From the NCBI GenBank assembly GCA_029168955.1, contig JAPDOI010000186.1, forward strand, positions 744,001 through 808,000: a stretch of DNA of 64,000 bases, written 5' to 3'. Of this stretch, positions 33,900-44,296 are shown one piece after another. The position numbers and the translations under genes are program-made. Under the pieces are notes generated by a model. That model was not told the origin of the DNA. It was given only the letters and a program-made list of their open reading frames with translations, and did not search any database. The DNA comes from Aplectana chamaeleonis. Lineage: Eukaryota > Nematoda > Chromadorea > Rhabditida > Cosmocercidae. Position 1 is the first letter of the stretch. Every line of letters begins with the position of its first letter.

Positions 33900-34120
33900 A
33901 GAAAAGTACATAAAACCAATGATCAAAACAAGAATACACATAACTTAAAAAAAACACAAAACACAACAACTGGGACTCTTGAACACGCTCACCTCGAACC
34001 AGGCAAGCGCATTGCAGGGAAGACTTGATAAGCACAAAGAATGTGAGCAACAATCAAACAGGACATCCTAGATTTTGTAGAATCTCAGAATTTCCGCTGA
34101 TTTTTGTGCAGCTAAAAAAA
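33900..34120 (-). repeat. Dispersed repeat Z with exon-like segment, copy 1
   Basis: It matches 55415-55640 in the same orientation. On the minus strand both copies contain ATG TCC TGT, reading MSCLIVAHILCAYQVFP here, followed about 74 bases later by a GAG/GTGAGC splice-donor-like junction. The hydrophobic opening resembles a signal peptide, but no downstream exon was found. It may be a duplicated first exon or chance. Confidence 0.45.
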
Positions 34121-34225
34121 CCTTAGTGAGGAAAAATGCAATTATTGTGCGATTTCGCTGTCTCTCTCCTCGCCCCGCACACGCATGCGAAGTAACAAGG
34201 TAAATAGTGTATTACATATTATGTA

Positions 34226-34544
34226 TAGTCTACAGCAATCGAAGAAGGACGTGGTGAGGTTGCGGACTCGTCCTAACATACGGTAGTTTGTTAGTGGTAT
34301 CACTCATTTTTTCCGAAACAGCTGTGATAGATCGGTGGGTTTGTGTTTTCACCAATATGACTACATCTGTGGAAGCAATGAAAACAGGTGAAAATGTGAG
34401 AGTGAAAACACAAACTCACCGACCAATCTCACTTATTTCCAAAAAATGATTGATAACACAATCAGACTACAGTATGTTAGGAAGAGTCCGCAACCTCACC
34501 AGGTCCTACTTCCATTGCTGTAGACTATATTGCAGCGAGCAGGC
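34226..34544. mobile_element. TA-flanked foldback MITE, 319 bp
   Basis: The ends TATAGTCTACAGCAATCG and CATTGCTGTAGACTATA are inverted, and the symmetry continues for about 130 bp (GGTGAGGTTGCGGACTCGTC against GAGTCCGCAACCTCACC). The loop is short. TA appears at both borders. No other copy is seen in the window. Confidence 0.75.
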
Positions 34545-34889
34545 CGAAATCGACGGAGGGGGCGGTGAAAGAATGGTTTTGAAAGATTTTGAACGGTTTT
34601 TTCAGAAGCTGAGAGTTCTACGGGGCTTTCTCCGCTATTATTTTGGAGTATATCCTTGAAAGGGGAGGGCCTCCCAAGATTTATTCACAGAAATGAAGAA
34701 AAACTCTGACAAATGATGCCTGGTAGTGCTACCAATTATTGCCTCTATAAAAGCTCTATAGAATTACTTCGTTTGGTACCCTTTGCAGTGGGTGGTTCAT
34801 TTCATTTCTGTCTTAAATCGTCGGTGGCCCCGTCGAGGATAGTGCCTTATTTTGTACCTCGACGGCTTAAAAAATAAGATGCGGTTTTT
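34545..34889. other. Unassigned sequence
   Basis: No gene or recognised repeat is seen. The right end includes TTTTGTGCGTACAATGCCTTTAA, which resembles a TTAA-element terminus also present at 2398-2418. Confidence 0.4.
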
Positions 34890-34939
34890 TTGTGCGTACA
34901 ATGCCTTTAAGGCTACGCTTTTTTCAAGCAATAATTATC

Positions 34940-35990
34940 CCCCTCAGGGAGTTATGGAAGTCTCAGGGCGAAAGCCACTACCTGGCATTTCCGCTGTGCT
35001 GGAGCTCATCTGAAGGAGCAACTGTTAGGAGCAAACGCGGCGAAGAGCCGCGTCGCGTTGTTACGTTTCACGAGGCGGTCTATACCTGTCGCTGCAGGAC
35101 CCACCCACTGACATTCTACGAATTAAAGGCAGTGGTCACGATGAAAAACGTTATCGAAAAAACTATAAAAATCAGCTTAGATATAAAGCAGCTCAAAAAT
35201 TATGAAGGTAGCCCGGTGAAAAACGGGCTAGAATTAGAGTTATTAAGACCCTAAATTTCCAGTTCGTGCAAACGTGCACAGAAAGATCACAGTCTCATGC
35301 CAAGCAGTCGAAAATCATCGACACTCAGAGGAAGAAATAAATGCAATTTTACCTAATAAAAACAGTTGAGCAATGAAAGCAAGCACTTCAACCAATGTTT
35401 TTGACTAGATGTGTACATAAATCCAAAAGTTCATTGATTGAAATTAAATTTCAAGCCAGCTGATGTTCTTGATATTAGGGATCGTCGATGCCGATTATGT
35501 GGGGTGGACTCGTCCAACATCAAAAGACAAGAAAGTTCAGGCTTCGAATTTGGCCCAGAACAGCTATTTCTCCGCGATTTTTTCTTATAGGTTCTACTAC
35601 TGTATACCGAGAAAAGGGTTTAGAGAGGAAAAGAAGACGAGCATATTTGAGCGCGACCACTGCCTTTAAGCCGAAATGTTTCTTGACGAAGGAACGTAGG
35701 AGTGTGTTTGGAGCAGCACAACATCGAATCTTGCCACCATTTATGACGAAGGTGAAGCGGGAAATTTCAGACAACAATTTGAAAAAAAAGTCCTCCCCGA
35801 AATTGGCCATAAGTCAATATTCAGGCGCAACTGCACTCAAAACTTTTGAATGGTGCGCGAGTTATTTTGCCTATGGTTATTTTTCGATTTGAGATTCGAA
35901 TTGGCCTGCGTAACTCATACCTAAATTCGTAGAAATGTGGTGGACTCGGATAGACAAAAGATTGTTTTTGAGGGCATTTCCAGAAGTTTT
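34940..35990 (+). repeat. Dispersed coding-like repeat Y, copy 1, interrupted
   Basis: Positions 34975-35122 and 35670-35950 align with 53790-54230 on the opposite strand. Copy 1 is split by the TTAA element at 35123-35669. The left part reads WSSSEGATVRSKRGEEPRRV and AVYTCRCRTHPLTFYE; the right part includes LKTFEWCASYFAYGYF, each with a counterpart in copy 2. Frame is kept across parts of both copies, so a decayed coding sequence or domain is possible. No family is recognised. Confidence 0.5.
35123..35669. mobile_element. TTAA-flanked element inserted in repeat Y
   Basis: TTAA at both ends is followed by AGGCAGTGGTCACGATGAAA and preceded by GCGACCACTGCCT as the inverted terminus. It is 547 bp, and its interior is unique in the window. 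Repeat Y is continuous on either side of it, so the insertion is younger than that repeat. Confidence 0.8.
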
Positions 35991-36235
35991 CCTGTAACAG
36001 GGAGAAATCCGTCAGAAAGCTTCAAGAGAAAGTAGAGCTGGAATATATAGAAAGTACCTCGAACACTGAAGGAAGAAATGAATTTTCTGGGTCTCGGCTT
36101 GTTTTACTGGCTGAGTGCGATGGGCGCGGCGCTTCAGAGAAGTGAAAACCGCTGCTTGCCGCCGCGATTAGCCTCTTGAACTGGACCCGAGGCTCTTCCC
36201 TTTCTGTACATTCGATCAACAAGACAGCGACTTTG

Positions 36236-36900
36236 GAGGCAGTGTTCTTGGTAATCTTCAATTCCGGAACTATTGGCTAAAACTATCACTTGTCCTTCGA
36301 GTAGAGCTGACGAAGAAATCGAAAAAAACGCACCAGAATTACTGTGCTTCTCTGGGCCGAACCCCGGTCCGCAATCGCGTCTCGACACGCTTTGCGGCCG
36401 CACGCGCTCGAGTCAGTCGAGTTACCAGCGCCAAAGCCGACTCGATGTGGCTTTTATACACAGTTTTCTTTAATTTTGTTTAGTTTCCAGTTTCCAAAAC
36501 CTACCTAGAGACGACAGATCGGCGACGGCAGCGCTGGAACCTCTTCCGACTCGAGAGCGCGTGGCCGCGAAGCGTGTCGAGACGCAATTGCGGACCGGAA
36601 TTCGGCCCAGAGAAGCACTGTACCGGAAAATCTGGACTCTCACCTCGCTCCTTTACTCCCAGAGGAACTGTTTGTTGGGATGATGATATCGTTTGTAGAC
36701 CCGTTCTTGGAAACTCTACAGCTGGACACTAGCTAGCGCTATTTTGCATTATGTTTTCTTCCATTCTCTTTTACTTACCCTTCGCCAACACTGAAGACTT
36801 GATCATCCTACCGGACAACTAGTCCAGGACAGAAAGATATTCCATCGAAATGATACTTAGTCGTTCAGCAAACCGAAAACGGACCCCAATGTCGTGTTCA
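36236..36900. mobile_element. Family A element, reverse, with a TA-MITE inside
   Basis: GAGGCAGTGTTCTTGGTAATC at the left and GGAACTGTTTGTTGGGATGA with CCTACCGGACAACTAGTCCA inside identify family A in reverse. The T-family MITE at 36342-36620 splits it. The right terminus is worn away near 36900. Confidence 0.65.
36342..36620. mobile_element. TA-flanked long-TIR MITE, family T, copy 2
   Basis: The ends CTGTGCTTCTCTGGGCCGA and TCGGCCCAGAGAAGCAC are inverted and flanked by TA (36340-36341, 36621-36622). The GCGTCTCGACACGCTTTGCG segment and its complement are kept. It is the best-preserved of the three copies and is nested in a family A element. Confidence 0.88.
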
Positions 36901-37050
36901 CCACCCAAAAAAAACCACCATGGTAAAGGGTTTTTCTGCAATTTTCTCTTTCGTACATTTGGAACCCCATGACGCATTGTATAATCTCAATATCATTTTT
37001 TTTTGGGTGCGAAGGTCGAAATTTTTCTCGCCCAAAGTGCCTCAAGGAGC

Positions 37051-37538
37051 TGGCAGTGTTCACGATAGTTCTCGTTTCCAAGTTTTCCACTCAAAACAAT
37101 GCGTTGGCTACCAAGTGTCACCAAAATCACGAAGAAACGGCGAGAAACGCACTAATTCGTCTTATTTCAGTGACATTATTCTATGGCCTGGACTAGTTGT
37201 CTGGTTGGATGAACATGTTCACGGTGGTTGTCACCGGTGAAAAATGGGACTAATCGAAAATGGTAGAATATTTTGGGCAAAACAGTATTAGTCAGGGCCC
37301 GAAGCAAAGAACGGAGCAAAACAGAATGGAGAATTGCAAAAGACGGGTCCACAAAAGATTTCATTGTCACAACGAACAGTTCCATTGATACTTAAGAGGC
37401 GGGCTGATACTTGAGGGTTTCGTGTACTTCCGGTGCGTTTTTCTCAAATTCTACGTCATTTCAGTTCTTCTCGGGGGCCAAAAAATCGATTTAGCGACTA
37501 ATCTCAAAATCGAAGATTATCGTGAACACTGCCTTTAA
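37051..37538. mobile_element. Family A element, forward copy
   Basis: It runs from TGGCAGTGTTCACGATAG to GATTATCGTGAACACTGCC and TTAA at 37535-37538. Inside, TTGTCTGGTTGGATGAACAT matches the family signature. The left TTAA is lost. At the site equivalent to 17904, this copy reads ACTTGAGG without insertion, which supports the nested-insertion reading of 17539-19915. Confidence 0.8.
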
Positions 37539-38200
37539 GGCGGTGAACACGAATACGTATGAGGTTCGTAATCTGTGTTTTGACCGTTTATAGTAGGCGG
37601 AGGCTCTCACATTTGTCACTGCTCGTGCACTCTCGCTATGTACTGCATTTTTGCAAAACTCGGACTACGCTATGATGGTTTTCCTTGTTAGATGTGTGGA
37701 AGAGTTCTTATTCGGCACAAACCTAATAATCCACTGGTTTTTCTCAAGAAATTCCCGTTTGTGTCGCTCTTCATAAGAATTTGTTTAACACCTAGGGTAT
37801 TTGGACGGTGATTAGGGCGAAAAAATAAACAGAGAAAACCTGGTGAGATGAGACATCGAACAAAACAGAAACTTCTTAAATTAATTCAAATATATATATT
37901 CAAAAATTTTTTTGTGTAATTAGGAATCCACAACCTGAAAACAGCCCAGGTGAGCACTCAAGTCAATCACGTGAAAGACCCAAACGTTATTACTCTGTTC
38001 AAAGTTCAAAAAATGGGTTCCCACCAAGAATCTGTCTAGTGTTGTTTTGGGTGCTGAACGCGATTATGAGGCCCGTTTACAGTGCTTCGAAAGATTGCTG
38101 CGAGTTTCGGAAGGTACAACGGGTTCAGAGAACAACCGTCTTGAGCTTATAACTTCTTCGGAACAGCAACGCGGGGCGGGATACCAAGCAATTTCCTACT
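37539..38200. other. Unassigned sequence
   Basis: The stretch begins with AGGCGGTGAACACGAATACG, possibly another worn element terminus. A diverged relative of 14680-14720 lies near 37745. No gene is seen. Confidence 0.4.
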
Positions 38201-38209
38201 CATACACTG

Positions 38210-38475
38210 GAGGGGGCTAGCGCAACTCTTCAGGGGGGCACCCTCCGGGCACCGGCGCTCCCCCCCCCCCAATCGGGGGGGGGGGCTACCGCCGAAGTGA
38301 CAATTTGGCTTGATCGGAGCCCCCCCCGTCACTGCCCTGAAGCCCCCTGTGACTGCCCTGAAGCCCCCCTGTCACTGCCTTGAAGCCCCCCCCCCATCAC
38401 TGCCCCGGAGCCATGACGTCACGGCTCCGGAGCAGTGACGTCACCACACCGGAGCAGTGACGTCACCCTCCCCCC
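38210..38475. repeat. GC-rich block with a short C-rich minisatellite
   Basis: Positions 38325-38405 repeat GTCACTGCCCTGAAGCCCCC three to four times with drift, flanked by runs of C and G of ten or more. The base composition is unlike the AT-rich surroundings. Positions 38412-38465 hold three TGACGTCA sites, listed separately. Confidence 0.7.
38412..38466. promoter_or_regulatory. Three TGACGTCA (CRE-type) palindromes
   Basis: TGACGTCA occurs three times within 55 bp (at about 38413, 38437 and 38458), with GGAGCAGTGACGTCACC repeated. The octamer is the consensus site of CREB/ATF bZIP factors. The spacing partly follows a short tandem repeat, so the sites may be a by-product of that repeat. 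No adjacent gene start was identified. Confidence 0.45.
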
Positions 38476-38688
38476 CCAGAAAGCGTCTCCGCTTTCCTCC
38501 AAAAATAACCCTTTCTAACAGTGACTCGAAGTCGCCGTCCAGGGCCGGCCCTGTTGGGCCGAATGCGGCTCTCCATGAGGTGAGGCGCCTTTTATACCGG
38601 TCGAGCACGTGATAGATGCCTTCTCTGGCCTCTATTGTCGTAAACTACCTTCTACGACTTCTTCCCATCTTTTCCCTCTCTTCCTCTC

Positions 38689-38803
38689 GGGGGGCAAGCG
38701 CCGGAGGAGAGCAGGGGCCTCCCCTGAAGCCCCCCTCGGGGGAGGCCTGCGCTGTCGCTCCCCCAAGTCGAAAACGGGCTCTATTGTCCGGCGCTTGCCC
38801 CCC
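38689..38803. mobile_element. 115-bp GC-rich MITE-like palindrome
   Basis: GGGGGGCAAGCGCCGGA on the left and TCCGGCGCTTGCCCCCC on the right are a perfect 17-bp inverted repeat. Between them CCCCTCGGGGGAGGCC adds local symmetry. No other copy with both ends is seen in the window. Confidence 0.65.
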
Positions 38804-40696
38804 GCAGAGTCTGAGTATGGTTGCGCAAGAGATACTAGATACAGTTCACTTTGGCAGATTCGTACAACGCTCTGAACACTTCCGTTGCGAGTGCGAATGC
38901 ATTACATGTGTATCGATCCGCATAGGTGTGCTCAGTCCGGTCACGGATTTTTCAAAGCCGATCCGCATAATGTAGATGCTTTTTGACCGGACTGGCTAAA
39001 GCCCATGGGCCGACTATGACTGGAGTCTAATGAAATAAACAGCTTGGCATTGTTCTATCACCACGCGCGAGCCGCACAGATATCACCCTTTCACACTGAA
39101 GTTAGACAAAAGGGCAGTATACCACTGGAACCACCGTAATAAGTTAGGTAGGTGAGCGAGTTTTCATCCAGGTAGACGTCCGCTTTTTAAAAAGTGTGGC
39201 CTCTCGATCGACCCCCGATTGCGCTCACCGCCAACGCCACGCTACGCCCCTTTCTTTTGTTTTTGAAAACATGGACAAAATAATGCGAGGTTTTGCACTC
39301 ACGGTTATTCGGCCATGGGAGTGCCGAAAAAGGCTCTGCAGCCGCTTCGCGGCTGGAGCGATTGGCAAATTCACTATTTTCACTTCTGAGCCCTCTACCG
39401 ATCTATATTATCGAATTTCCCTCATATTGCGCACAACGCGGCAACGAGTGATGATTTTCGTTGGATGTGGGTTCCTCAACTGTAGAAATGAACATTTCAT
39501 AACCACAAAGCGATCGTTATCAATCAATATTATCGATTTTCGCGCTCGTTGCACAAAATGCGACAGTGAGTGGAAATTTTTCATTTGTGACATTTGTACA
39601 TTTTGTTCCTCAGACATTCTGTTGTTTTTTGTTCAGTACAGGAATTGTTCTGTTTCTTCTGTATTTAGAGATAAAGATGAGACGTTCCCTTTCATGGAGT
39701 TTATGATGGAGTTTGAGAGTTTTGCCAAAGTGTTTTTTTTCGGATTTTTTTACATTCTAGTTTGATATTTTCAAAAAGTTGGTGAATAGGCGCAGCCGAA
39801 TACCTGATGGGAGCAGGGTTATATAGGGTTTAGATGTACTCCACGACTACGGAAAAAAGTGGTTAGGCGATTTTTCTTAATGTACATTAGTATTTTATCT
39901 TCTTGGAGGCACAAGAGAACCAAAGAATAATTTTCCGGATTTTATGCTAATCTTGGAGAGAATTGATTAGAAGATTAATTCGGCAATAAAGTGGACGGCT
40001 GCCATGATTTCCCCACTTCTGATGTTGTTGTTCCCGCTTCGGGTTTTCGTCAGATGTTCAATGACGATTTGTAGAGCCGATTTGATCTACAGTAAAGTCT
40101 TGTAAGCTTTTACGTTGAGCTCGATTGATAGATAGCCTGCAGTATCGGAGCACCTCAAGAAAGTGTGGCGATCCTTATTAGTGGTGTCATCAAAATTGGA
40201 AGTGGACGATTATTCTGCAGTCCACTTGAGCCTCTCACATTTCTCCTGATTTCAAGACCATAATATTTCCCTTCTCGAATAGCCTATACGTATTCTGGAC
40301 ACTAAGTCAGTTAAGTCTGTGGTGTGTTAGTCAGAGAGATGTACCCAAGTCAGGCGTTCTATAAAATCGTTGATGAGCTCAGAGGTGCGATTCTTAATTC
40401 CAGATAGAAAATCGGAACAAGGCTGATTTGGAGGTTGTGTGACCTTGTTTTTGAAGATGATTGTCACAGTGGAGAACATGTAACATTTCAATTTTCAGCG
40501 AAAAGCCACTTACTTGCGATTCTTCTATCGTATAGACAACTGCCTTTATATGTAGTTTTGAACCAGTGTGAAAGAAAGAGAGTCCTAAAAAAGTTGCTAA
40601 ATATAAATCTAGTGGAGAAATTCGCTGTGGACTAGTTGTATGTGGGAGGAGACCACTCCTCAAATGTGCATGAGGGTGCCCGTTATGTCCCATTGC
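38804..40696. other. Unassigned sequence
   Basis: The longest plus-strand frame (39196-39765, 189 codons) begins in GC-rich sequence and ends in a Phe-rich run. It has no motif and is matched by an opposite-strand frame, so it is not called. Similar pairs such as TTGCGCACAACGCGGCAACG and TTGCACAAAATGCGACAGTG suggest old internal duplication. No other feature is recognised. Confidence 0.4.
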
Positions 40697-42029
40697 TTAA
40701 CCCATTCACGACCACGCCTAATTTTGGGTGGCTGCACGTTCGGACCGCGTGCAATATTGCGTCACCGTATACAGTGTCCCACCGGTGGGCCACTTTTGCT
40801 CGAATGGCACGCCACCAAAAAATCGATTTTCGCTTTTTTTGTTTATTGTACGACTTTCGACGTCAAAAACATGATGCCAAAGTTTCGGCTTCCATAACTC
40901 TTTCCTTCCAGAGGAATGGCCTTCTAAATTTTTGACTGTGTAGATAAGACCATCCACAAATCACCTGAGTTCGATGAATTCTAGCGGTTCAAAACATTAA
41001 TTATCGTAGATTACCTTAATAGACATTCTTCTGTTTTTCAATTGACAGGAAATGCTTAGTGAAATGATATTTTTTTCAGTTTTGCACTAATTTTGCTTTA
41101 GCTACTCCCTCGCTCTTGCGGTCTATCGCATACCGAGAAGAGTTTTTTTGTAGTAAACATTTTTAGCAATCTTCTTGACATTTAGACGTAGAAAATACTC
41201 CTCGATTTTCATATTGACTGGTAATGCTGTTAAGAATTACTTTTTTTTAGATCTTCGCCATTTTTCTAGGCCACCCCTTCACCCCTCCGTTTCGGCGCCT
41301 TCTACAAAGAGATTTCTTGTGAAAAGCATATTTGTTTTTTACATTCAGACGTAGGAAATAGTTTAAATACTACAAATTGACTAGGAGTGATTAGTGTAAT
41401 AACCGTTTTTTAGGTTTCCACTCTTTTTCTGCTCTGGCTCGTCCCCATTTTTCTCGTCCGCTTCTCTCCAAGGTAGCTTTCAACGAAGTTGGAGCCCCGG
41501 TCTCCGATGGTACACCAACAGTCACCAAGCAGGACTTTCAAGAAAGGCCCTAGTGATCTCAATATTGGTGATCTTTGCATATAAAATTCTGTGAACAACG
41601 TACGGGCAAAAGAAAAGCCGATTCTCTACGCGGGAATGGTGAGCAATATCAGTAATCATATTTCTGTGATTTATTATATAGAGCTTTACGATCTGATTAC
41701 TCCTATAAGTAGGGATTGTTTCTCGAGTAATGGGAAAAAATCGCCATTAAGTGGTTGTAAAAATGCGATCTGTACTCATAATTGCGGTTTTTGACCTTGC
41801 TGCATTCGAAGGGTCAGATATATTGTAGTGGCGAAGCTGCCAGCGGACCACGAAGTTTGTAGTCGACTCTAGAATAGGTTAATACATTGACCATAAGAAG
41901 GTTTAGAAATTCCTTCTTGCGGTGGAGAAATCGGTTTTTGAAAACAGTGTCCCACCGGTGGGACACGCGGTCCAAAGTGGTAGTCAACGCGTGTCCCACC
42001 GGTGGGACACGCGGTCGTGAATGGGTTAA
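40697..42029. mobile_element. TTAA-flanked 1.33-kb element, family H
   Basis: TTAA flanks CCCATTCACGACCACGC on the left and GCGGTCGTGAATGGG on the right. Near each end lies CCCACCGGTGGG: the full palindrome GTGTCCCACCGGTGGGACAC is present at 41991, with similar words near 40773 and 41948. The interior at 40990-41560 is a diverged tandem repeat. No transposase is seen. A truncated copy starts at 19912. Confidence 0.8.
40990..41560. repeat. Diverged tandem repeat inside family H, units about 180 bp
   Basis: ACATTTAGACGTAGAAAATA and ACATTCAGACGTAGGAAATA, with following ATTGACTGGTAATG- and ATTGACTAGGAGTG-like words, mark successive units. About three units can be followed. They are strongly diverged, so the array is old. 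Confidence 0.5.
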
Positions 42030-42518
42030 AGGCAGTGTTCACGATGAAAATCGTTTTTCTGTTTTCCCGCCTATCTTGAAAACGGTCCCATGCTGATTTC
42101 AATGATAACTCTGAAATCGTACAAGACCTTCTGGGAATGGAGTTATGGCCCCTCAAAAATTGAGCTAGGGAAAATGGTGGACGAGTTGTCCGAGGCTTGT
42201 AACTGCCGTCTTTTGCAGCCGATCTATGCGAGCTGACCTGAGTAAAGAGAGAAGTTGAGAATGAAGGGAAGAACGGGGCTAATGATTGGAAATCATCGCT
42301 CATCTCACGATCTTGAGCATTCATTTGTTTACGTCGGTGGGCGTGTGATGCGCTCTTGAGGTTTGCCTTGCGCTCGAAGTGGCAAATTCAGGCTCTTTTT
42401 AAGCTTTTCCTGGCTCGTTTTCATGCGTTCTTTCGACGCCAACGTTACATTGTGCCCCTCCACTACCCATTCCTAGTGGAAACTGAAACACATTTTTTAT
42501 CGTGAACACTGCCTTTAA
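42026..42518. mobile_element. TTAA-flanked element, family B, copy 4
   Basis: It is 493 bp, with AGGCAGTGTTCACGATGAAA and ATCGTGAACACTGCCT ends, and abuts family H through a shared TTAA. The interior is collinear with 17904-18396. It is among the best-preserved members of the family. Confidence 0.85.
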
Positions 42519-43674
42519 GTTATCCGAAGAAAATAGGGTGTCTCTATTGTTATGAAACGCGCTGTACTCTCAGACACTTGGGCGCGGTAGCTTCGCAGAA
42601 GTCTGTCCTGCGATGAATATATGTTTTTCCGTATATGTAAGACAATTAGGGATATCGTCGAGTGATTTGTAAGACGGAAAAGAGTATTCTTTTAATATTT
42701 AAAAAAAGCCAAGCATGTCAGCTACGTATTCAAAAAGAGGCAATGATATATTTTCAAGGAATCAATGAAAATCCAAAAATTTTTGAAAAACTCTCAGGAA
42801 TTTCCACTCTTTTCTTCATTTACCACTCAAATTTCGACTTCTTTCAATCCACAAAATATAAGCTGCGTTGCTGAACGACCGCTCAAGGTCTACCTCTATT
42901 TATGACAATCTTGAAACGGGTAGTTTTTAGTCAAGGATTAGCGAAAACATAACCTGAAAGTGAATTCCAGTTTTTTGGTCTCTTGAGCCCAACACGCTAG
43001 AATGGTGCCTAACAAGATATTTTGAAACCTTAACACTGGTCTAGAATTTTCCTTTAATTTCTTAAGAATATTTAAAAACAAAAAATCTTATGCATCTTTT
43101 TATGCATCTTATCAATTTTACGATATTTTGATATTGATGAGGCGAAAGGTGATTGCCGTTCAGATAAAAATTCCGAACAAAACTGAATAATTCGTATTCT
43201 GAGGTCGTGTCCGGTATTTACTCGAATGCATGCATCATAAAGATTTATTGCATCAATACTATTTATACATTATGTGATCTTTAGAAATTATACATTTTAA
43301 CACAGTTAAATATTTCAGCCAAAGAAAAATCACAGAAATCAAAATCCATCCTACCCGAATCATACGGTCCCTACTGCTGCGCCCGGCTGTCAATTTTCTG
43401 CAACCATGCGGCGCGTGGCGAACGCGCGTTGACTGTGTAATTCGCCCAGGACGGACTGTATCAAAGATCAAATATCAGAGTCACGGATTATGACTGGAAT
43501 GCATTGATAACACAAGAGATTTAAACGTCTGTATGAGGAACCCGGAAGGAAATGAAGAGAATCGAATTGCGTGGAGGTATATTCCTTCATGGAACGGGGT
43601 AATTATTTGAGTACTGGAATTCTGCAAGAGTTCTACATCTGGTTGACAAATATCCTGCTACATACTGCGCTTCT
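42519..43674. other. Unassigned sequence
   Basis: Positions 42900-43010 have a diverged relative at 21110-21230. The minus-strand frame 43259-43471 includes a hydrophobic run (WILISVIFLWL) but lacks splice signals that would make it a gene. Nothing else is seen. Confidence 0.4.
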
Positions 43675-43928
43675 CTGTGCGAAATTCCGGTCCGCAATTG
43701 CGTCTCAACACGCCGCACGCGTTCGAGTCCGTTGAGTTTCGAAGCCGGCTCGATATGGCTTTTTTATGCAGTTTTCTTCAATTTTGTTTAATTTCCAGTT
43801 TCTAAAACCCACCTAAAGTCGACAGATCGGCGGCTGCGGGGCTGCAAACTTTTCCGACTCGGAAGCGCGCGGCCGCAAAGCGTGTCGAGACGCAATTGCG
43901 GCCCGGAATTTGACCCAGAGAAGCACAG
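43675..43928. mobile_element. TA-flanked long-TIR MITE, family T, copy 3
   Basis: TA borders (43673-43674, 43929-43930) and CTGCGCTTCTCTG / CCCAGAGAAGCACAG ends identify it. The left arm has lost about 15 bp around ACACG. It is shorter than the other copies. Confidence 0.8.
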
Positions 43929-44296
43929 TATGTAATAATCGTTATAAAGTAGGAAGTTGTCATAGGTATTCGAAAATGTAAAAATATACAAAAAATGAAA
44001 AAAAAAGGATTCTCAGAGCAGGGTCCAGCATTGTTCTAGAATGAGCAAAGATCGAAATGTGGCTGAAATTGGTCCGAATCCATTGTACCCTGCCCTGAAT
44101 ATCAGCAAGGTGCTGTGTTGGCCATTTAAATGTACACATGAGATATGCTTGAAGATGAAATACAATAGGGAAAGGTTTTCAATTTACAAATATGGGCCAT
44201 TTACATAATTCTGTGGTTGTGATTGGATGGAAAAACGCATGTAGCCATATGCTCCGCACATTTTCCTCGAAACTCTGGGTCAAATAACGCAGAGCA
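43929..44296. other. Sequence downstream of the membrane-protein gene
   Basis: This lies 3-prime of the minus-strand gene at 44297-45060. AGCAGGGTCCAGCATTG and CATTGTACCCTGCCCTG form a weak hairpin around 44020-44098. No AATAAA signal is obvious. Confidence 0.35.

Noticed and set aside
39196..39765. Plus-strand ORF of 189 codons
   Set aside because: It has no motif, no splice signals, a low-complexity Phe-rich end and an open frame on the opposite strand.
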